64,000 nt of DNA, from assembly GCA_016218815.1 (NCBI GenBank), contig JACRCX010000046.1:31321-95320 (forward strand), given 5' to 3'. This document shows, piece after piece, positions 59,548-64,000 of this stretch. The position numbers and the translations under genes were made by a program. The notes below the pieces were generated by a model that searched no databases, was not told the DNA's origin, and saw only the letters and a program-made list of their open reading frames with translations. This stretch comes from Deltaproteobacteria bacterium (lineage in GTDB: Bacteria > Myxococcota_A > Polyangia > DRWM01 > JAAZOP01). How positions within the stretch are numbered: position 1 is the first letter of the stretch; each line of letters begins with the position of its first letter.

Positions 59548-60549
59548 TTGACGAACGACGCGGGGAGGGTCAACCTCGGGTTCGTGGGGCGGCACGAGAA
59601 TCCGACCGGTGGGCGGGCGCGGCGAGTCGCGTGGTGCTGCATCATCCTGTCTGCCTGCGGTGCCTCCGGCACGACGGGTGGTCCGCGTCCGGAACCCGTA
59701 ATCGGCCGGGACGACATCGCAGATCTGATCCTGTGCAGTCCGCCACGAGGCGGCGAGTGCTCCCCAAGCCGCGTCGGTCGCGACGGGTGCATGTTCGACG
59801 AGGGCGTGGGTCCGACGGGGAACCGGTTCGTTACGCGGGGCTGCTTCCGGGAGGCGGATCGCGATTGGATGTTCGCCGAGGCCGAGGCGGTGCGGGCCCG
59901 CGTGACGCTGACCGAGGTTTCCCAGGACCGGTGGGTAGACGAGGCCGCCCGTGCGATGGGGATGGACGTCTCCGGTCGCGTGTTGGCCTTCGTCTTCGGC
60001 GATGGCAGCTATCGGATCGCCGCGGACGAACCCTCGGCACATCTGTTGTCCGAAGCGGCCGAGGCCATCTGGAAACGCCAGTTAGACCTTTTCGTTGGAG
60101 AATCTCTGCCGTCTCCGGACGGTTGGCAGCGGATGTCCGTCAGGTGGCGCGACTCCGAGGACCACGCGCGACGCGCCCTGCTCACGTCAGGAGGGTTCTG
60201 GGCCTGTTCCGACGCGATGCGGGTCGTCGGGTCGGAGTTCCCAGCCGAGCGCGGGTTGGCCGTCACCAACGAGTGGGGGTTCATCGCCTCGACGGAGGCG
60301 ACAGTAATCCTCGACCGTGCTCTGAACGGCGTCGATCCGTGGCACGTCCTGGCGTACTCGAGCGTTTCCTGCTCGGGCGAGTTCTTCGAGCGGTGCACGG
60401 GCTGGCCGGACGCGCCGTACGTGAGCGTCGAGCATCAGCTTGACGGCTGCGCCGGCGTCGTGCCCACGGAGGCGGACACCGAGACGGCGATCAAGGTGTT
60501 CCTCGACGCGTCTACGGGTTGGTCGGACCTGTGCAGTCCGCCCGAGTAG
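59548..60549 (+). CDS. Putative lipoprotein of unknown function
   Basis: Protein of about 333 aa. A signal with lipobox ILSAC (Cys37 from the TTG at 59548) follows RARRVAWCC. The start is uncertain: TTG 59548 or GTG 59584 both give a signal peptide and neither has an ideal ribosome site. The mature part has many scattered Cys and Trp and no recognisable motif. Confidence 0.6.
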   Translation: MTNDAGRVNLGFVGRHENPTGGRARRVAWCCIILSACGASGTTGGPRPEPVIGRDDIADLILCSPPRGGECSPSRVGRDGCMFDEGVGPTGNRFVTRGCFREADRDWMFAEAEAVRARVTLTEVSQDRWVDEAARAMGMDVSGRVLAFVFGDGSYRIAADEPSAHLLSEAAEAIWKRQLDLFVGESLPSPDGWQRMSVRWRDSEDHARRALLTSGGFWACSDAMRVVGSEFPAERGLAVTNEWGFIASTEATVILDRALNGVDPWHVLAYSSVSCSGEFFERCTGWPDAPYVSVEHQLDGCAGVVPTEADTETAIKVFLDASTGWSDLCSPPE

Positions 60550-60779
60550 GCCCGGCGCGCGGCGGGATCGCGGCGGATGCCGTCGTCATGCTTGCCGCGG
60601 ACCATTTCTCGCGGTGCGGCAGGGTCATCCTTCATCGGTCCAGGTCCGGTGGTGCCGGCGAAGGAAACACGAACGAGAGCGGGAGAAGGGTGGGCAACGG
60701 GTCGGCACGGATCGCGTGGATTACGTCGTCGGGCTTCGGTCCGGCGGCGGACGCCACATGCTTTGCCGCCCGGCGACGA

Positions 60780-60868
60780 TGCCGGAAGTCCGAACGCCGA
60801 TCTGGACGCGCGCGGTGCCCATACTACCTTTCGGGTGGAGGCGAGCATGGCCAGTCGCGCGTAGCTGC
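60780..60868 (+). pseudogene. Truncated lipoprotein leader, relic of a 58572-like gene
   Basis: Shares with 58500-58600 the series CGATCTGGACG, a TAC-type -10 and GGGTGGAGGCGAGCATG, then CGCGCGT. Here the codon matching TGG is TAG, ending the reading after five residues. Confidence 0.6.
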
Positions 60869-60872
60869 TGCG

Positions 60873-61043
60873 GGCCATGTGGCAATCGGGATCGCAGCAC
60901 GCGTCGGTCAGTCCGTCGCAGGCGTCGTCCAGTCCGTTGCAGACCTCTGCGGGCACCGTGCCCGCCCGACAGAGGTTGTCGGGACCGCAGGTCTCGACGC
61001 CGTTGCACGGGTCGCCGTGGTCGCAGTCGGAATCAACCGTGCA
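60873..61043 (-). pseudogene. Fragment of a Cys-rich/MopE-type protein
   Basis: The minus strand encodes [39 protein letters not shown] and ACCDPDC, a clear Cys-rich plus MopE-like segment as in the 1037-aa protein. It has no signal peptide or start, and downstream it runs antisense into the lipoprotein leader relic, so it is a displaced piece. Confidence 0.6.
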
Positions 61044-61151
61044 GCTGGATCGTGCAGCATGGACCGTGCGGCCGCGCAAGCGGGAGTCCGAGCGGAGCGG
61101 GTTCGACGTCGTCGTGCTCGGGTGCTACGGTAGTTCGAGGTCGAGGAAGCC

Positions 61152-62042
61152 ATGACGCGCCTCATCATCGCGGTTCTGGCGGCGGCAGCAGCGCTGATCG
61201 CGGCGGTGGCCTCCGGCCCCGGATGCGGCGACGGAGACGGCGGCGATGCCAACGGCGATGCCGACGCCGATGCGGGCGATGCTTGCGGTGCATCGGCGCC
61301 GACGCTCTGTCGCGGATCGGTCATGGACGGCGGCTGCGGCGCAAGATACGACCCGGGTTGCCCGCCATGCCTCCCCGTTGCCGGCACCCCGTGCTCCGGG
61401 TCGCTGCACTGCGACTACTGTCGGTACGGGTGGTTCGACCCGAGCGACTGGACCATGACGTGGTGCAGCGAAGGCCGGTGGCACCTGTTGCGCACGCACT
61501 GCGACCCGCCGTTCGACGGGGGACCCGAGGCGGACGCGGACATGGACGCCGATGCGGATGCCGAGGTCGACCTGGAGACCGAGGTCGCCACGGACGTGGG
61601 AGCCGAGGTCGGCCTCGACGACGGCCTCGATGCCGACTCCGAGCCGGGCGACGTCGGCGACGTCGATGCGCCTCTCGACGCCGGCGAGCCCTACACGTCG
61701 TGGACCGACTGCGGCTGGACCGACGGGACCGTCGCCGGAAGTTGCCTCTGCGACGGCCTCGCCGCGTGCGAGGCGATCGCCGCTGGCGTGTGGGAGCCGC
61801 TGGGCTCGCACGAGATCCGCGTGTGCGCACGACGCGCCGGGTCCTGCGACGTGGCGTTCTTCCGCGAGGTCGAGGGCGGCGGCACGGGATTCCGCTGCAC
61901 CATCCCGACGTCAGGCACGTGCGGCTTCGACGAGGCGCACGACTGCGAGGCGGTCTTCTCCTGCAACCTGCTGATGGGCGACTGCCCGTCGGGTGTGGTC
62001 CCGACCAACGTGATTCCGTGCGACCTGGCGTTCGGTCCGTAG
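61152..62042 (+). CDS. Lipoprotein with acidic repeats and Cys-rich segments
   Basis: Protein of 296 aa. Signal, then GPGCGDGDGGD (Cys25) and a Cys-rich part (CRGSVMDGGCGARYDPGC, CSGSLHCDYCRYGW). A long acidic Asp/Ala/Glu/Val tether follows at about 120-175, then a second Cys-rich domain (CGWTDGTVAGSCLCDGLAAC). Two folded domains joined by an acidic tether suggest surface display. ATG has GAGG upstream. Function unknown. Confidence 0.7.
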   Translation: MTRLIIAVLAAAAALIAAVASGPGCGDGDGGDANGDADADAGDACGASAPTLCRGSVMDGGCGARYDPGCPPCLPVAGTPCSGSLHCDYCRYGWFDPSDWTMTWCSEGRWHLLRTHCDPPFDGGPEADADMDADADAEVDLETEVATDVGAEVGLDDGLDADSEPGDVGDVDAPLDAGEPYTSWTDCGWTDGTVAGSCLCDGLAACEAIAAGVWEPLGSHEIRVCARRAGSCDVAFFREVEGGGTGFRCTIPTSGTCGFDEAHDCEAVFSCNLLMGDCPSGVVPTNVIPCDLAFGP

Positions 62043-62290
62043 CACGCGCCGGCCTGTCCGCTGGTTCGACTTCCCCAGGCACGCTCTGCCCGGCGCGCGA
62101 CGTTCGTGGCCCAGGGGTCCGTCTCCGATCGTTGCCGACCATCCCAACGGCTGCTACCGTTGCTCCCGTGGCGGCGGACGAGATCGGCACGGCGGGCGGC
62201 GGAAGTCTGGCGTCGGAAGCCACACGCTTCCCCGATTGCCGTGTCCGGGGAACCACGACCGACGTGCACCGAAGCCGAGGGGAGGACGAC

Positions 62291-63355
62291 ATGCATGCCA
62301 CGGGCACCTTCCTGCCGAGTCGACCGGGTCGAAGCGGGGCGCAGCCCGCGTGCGGCGCTCTCCCGTGGTCGGTCCTCGTCGCGTTGCAGATCCTCGCATG
62401 CGGCGGGGAGTCCACGCACCTGGTCGCGGACGCCGATGTCGCCGGACCGGACGAGTCCCCCGACGCGGCTGCGGATGCGGCCGACGACGACGGCACGGCC
62501 GACTCGCGGCACGACGACGCGGATGGGGGCGACGCGCTGGACGACGCGCCGGACGACGCCGCGGACGGCGCGCCGGATGACGGGCCGGACGTAGGCGACG
62601 GGACGGAGCCGGACCCGCGAGCGCCCCTGCACGAAGGCGTGTCCGTCGCGGAGTACGACATCGTGCGGGGTGGCAGTCCGGAAGTGCTCGGTGCCGCGCT
62701 CGGGTACCTCGGCGAGTTGCCCGACTGGAGCGTGGCGTACGTCGACGTGGCTCGTGACGGTCCCTGCGTTTTGCAGCGCTCGTTGTCGGACGTGATACCG
62801 ACCTTCGTCCCGAGCGCGGACGCCGGTATCTTGCACATCGACGGGCTCGCCATGTCCGTCCCGCCGATCGCCCTGGCACCGATGCTGCCGGGCAGCCCTG
62901 ACGTCTACTGGTGGTACAACTCGTCCGGCGGTCGCATGCTCCTGCCGGGGAACCCGATCACGGTGCGATTCGATGGCGGGCCGGACGTCGGCCCCGGCAC
63001 GGGGTCGGTCGTCGCGACCACTCCCGTCGTCTGGCTGGAACCCGACCTCGGCACGCCGCCGCCGTTCGGCGCGGGCCACGACCTCGTGTTGCGGTGGGTG
63101 CCCGAGGCTGGGGTCCACTCGTTCATCGCGATCTCGATGGAGCTAAGCGGCCCCGACATGTACTCGGTAGTCTGCCGTTTCGATAGCGACCCGGGAGCGT
63201 GGACCGTTCCGTCCTCGCTGGTGGACGGGGTCGGCGCTTCCGGCGTGATGCAGTTCGAGCTGGCCCGCTACCGCTCGGGCCCGATCCTCTTCCCGGACCG
63301 CGAGTTGGTGGTCCAGTCCGTTAGCGCGCTGCAGGTCAGCTACACGGGGCCCTGA
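62291..63355 (+). CDS. Lipoprotein with acidic tether and beta-rich domain
   Basis: Protein of 354 aa. Lipobox ILAC (Cys37), a 65-residue Asp/Ala/Gly tether, then a beta-rich domain of about 240 residues (VSVAEYDIVRGGSPEVLGAAL, VYWWYNSSGGRMLLPGNPITVRF, HDLVLRWVPEAGVHSFIAISM). I recognise no family. ATG at 62291 has GGGGAGGA upstream. The preceding gap (62043-62290) holds only a TACCGT -10-like box about 130 bp upstream. Confidence 0.7.
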   Translation: MHATGTFLPSRPGRSGAQPACGALPWSVLVALQILACGGESTHLVADADVAGPDESPDAAADAADDDGTADSRHDDADGGDALDDAPDDAADGAPDDGPDVGDGTEPDPRAPLHEGVSVAEYDIVRGGSPEVLGAALGYLGELPDWSVAYVDVARDGPCVLQRSLSDVIPTFVPSADAGILHIDGLAMSVPPIALAPMLPGSPDVYWWYNSSGGRMLLPGNPITVRFDGGPDVGPGTGSVVATTPVVWLEPDLGTPPPFGAGHDLVLRWVPEAGVHSFIAISMELSGPDMYSVVCRFDSDPGAWTVPSSLVDGVGASGVMQFELARYRSGPILFPDRELVVQSVSALQVSYTGP

Positions 63356-63480
63356 CCCGATCAAGAAAGCCGCGAAGTCTTCCGGGTGCGGGTGGGACCG
63401 TACTCGAGAAAACTCGGCGCACCCTGCCGCTCGACCAGCCTGAAACGCGGAAGCCGCCGGCGCCGGCGGGACGGCCCGCC

Positions 63481-63933
63481 TCAGCCCTTCGCCCCGGGAA
63501 GTAGCGGTCCGGTGCCGATCCGGAACGCGCCCGTGTAGTACCGCTTGCGCACGTCGTCCGCCTCCCGTTCGGCCCAGGCCGCGACGCCGACGGCCTTCAT
63601 CCGGCAGAGGTTGTAGACCTTGACGTTGTGGGGGCGGCGGTCGGCGCCGGCGGCCAGCGGCATGAGCCGGCGGCAGGGGAAGTCCGCGCACTCGAAGCAG
63701 TACGCGACCCGCCGCTCGCCGACGCACGCGCGCGTCGCGCACGGCTCGTCGAGCACCGAACAGTTCCCCTGTTCGCGGCAGCCCTTGCAAGCGATCGTCA
63801 CCGGATCCCGCTTGAAAGCCGCGGCGAGCCGGTCCCGCACCTGCGGCGTGAGGTTCGCGTGTTGGACGAACCCGCTTCGCGGCAGCAGGTTGAGTTGATC
63901 TGCCGAGCAGGCATGGGCTGAGGCGGGCGACAC
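63481..63933 (-). CDS. DUF3795-like cysteine-rich protein
   Basis: Protein of 150 aa. The Cys pattern CKGC...C...C...C, then YCFECADFPCRRL and VYNLCRMKAVGVAAWAER, fits DUF3795. The usual N-terminal YCGxxCxxC is replaced by HACSADQLNLLP, so part of the metal site may be missing. The GTG at 63933 has GAGG upstream. Function unknown; the family is presumed metal-binding. The 63356-63480 gap and the 63934-64000 end hold nothing I recognise. Confidence 0.7.
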   Translation of the reverse strand: MSPASAHACSADQLNLLPRSGFVQHANLTPQVRDRLAAAFKRDPVTIACKGCREQGNCSVLDEPCATRACVGERRVAYCFECADFPCRRLMPLAAGADRRPHNVKVYNLCRMKAVGVAAWAEREADDVRKRYYTGAFRIGTGPLLPGAKG

Positions 63934-64000
63934 TTCGGACCTCGGCCTCGTGGTCGTGATCGGGTTTCGGTTCTCGGCTTCGGTCCCTGTTTCCGACCCC

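Larger units (their letters stand above)
60550..61151. other. Gene-relic region between two lipoprotein genes
   Basis: 602 bp without an intact gene. Positions 60780-60870 duplicate the promoter, ribosome site and first codons of the gene at 58572, but the reading stops after MASRA. Positions 60873-61043 hold a Cys-rich module on the opposite strand. The rest is unrecognisable. A TACGGT -10-like box near 61128 may serve the next gene. Confidence 0.5.

Overview
The window is very GC-rich, densely coding DNA from a Gram-negative bacterium. The best guess is Myxococcota or a related deltaproteobacterial lineage. This rests on cysteine-rich DUF4215-type and MopE-type metal-binding repeats, many lipoproteins with acidic Asp/Ala/Gly tethers, a sigma-54 activator, PilZ, an ECF sigma factor with a zinc anti-sigma factor, and LPS/EPS sugar genes. 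No 16S, tRNA or core ribosomal gene is present to fix the taxonomy. I see no CRISPR array, phage, transposase or RNA gene.

Layout. 1-394: 3' end of an unidentified gene. 592-7717 (minus): two tandem copies of a three-gene cassette (secreted matrixin-like metalloprotease with BNR repeats, small lipoprotein, FGE-sulfatase-domain lipoprotein). Each copy is preceded by a matching control region: three 16-bp palindromes at exact 22-bp pitch about 180 bp upstream of a candidate -24/-12 promoter. 8163-9650 (minus): a sigma-54 enhancer-binding protein next to the array. 10002-14625: PilZ, HAD phosphatase, RlmI-like methyltransferase, a lipoprotein and a membrane protein. 14764-16404: hipBA-type toxin-antitoxin pair with its own operator. 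16729-25174: HDAC-family deacetylase, then an operon for ECF sigma, ZAS anti-sigma, CnrX/Spy-like sensor, TolC, HlyD, ABC ATPase and two FtsX permeases. This looks like a stress- or metal-sensing module driving an efflux system.

25276-30044: a block bounded by inverted copies of a short repeat. It holds a protein with three PE[VI]E[VI]R motifs divergent from a radical SAM/SPASM enzyme, then a lipoprotein, a membrane protein and PlsC. 30314-36965: four consecutive DUF4139 paralogues, three carrying a cruciform repeat in frame between the start codon and signal peptide. 36974-41459: envelope sugar genes (GT2, nucleotide-sugar dehydrogenase, epimerase, nucleotidyltransferase). 41456-49612: WD40-like protein, ornithine aminotransferase, zinc-ribbon protein, UDP-glucose dehydrogenase, PP2C phosphatase, YbhN-like protein and GluRS. 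49626-55087: two large calcium- or metal-binding cysteine-rich lipoproteins. 55328-63933: NmrA-like reductase, AAA/DUF4143 ATPase, DUF488, GNAT, four secreted lipoproteins, a gene relic and DUF3795.

Beyond genes, the window carries several dispersed short-repeat families. An A/C-rich element lies upstream of, and co-oriented with, many genes and twice abuts a good -35/-10 promoter. A two-hairpin cruciform occurs five times. Tandem 7-9-bp tracts begin at stop codons. An ACCGATGG/ACACCGATGG element occurs twice in inverted orientation. I could not test whether any of these is already described.
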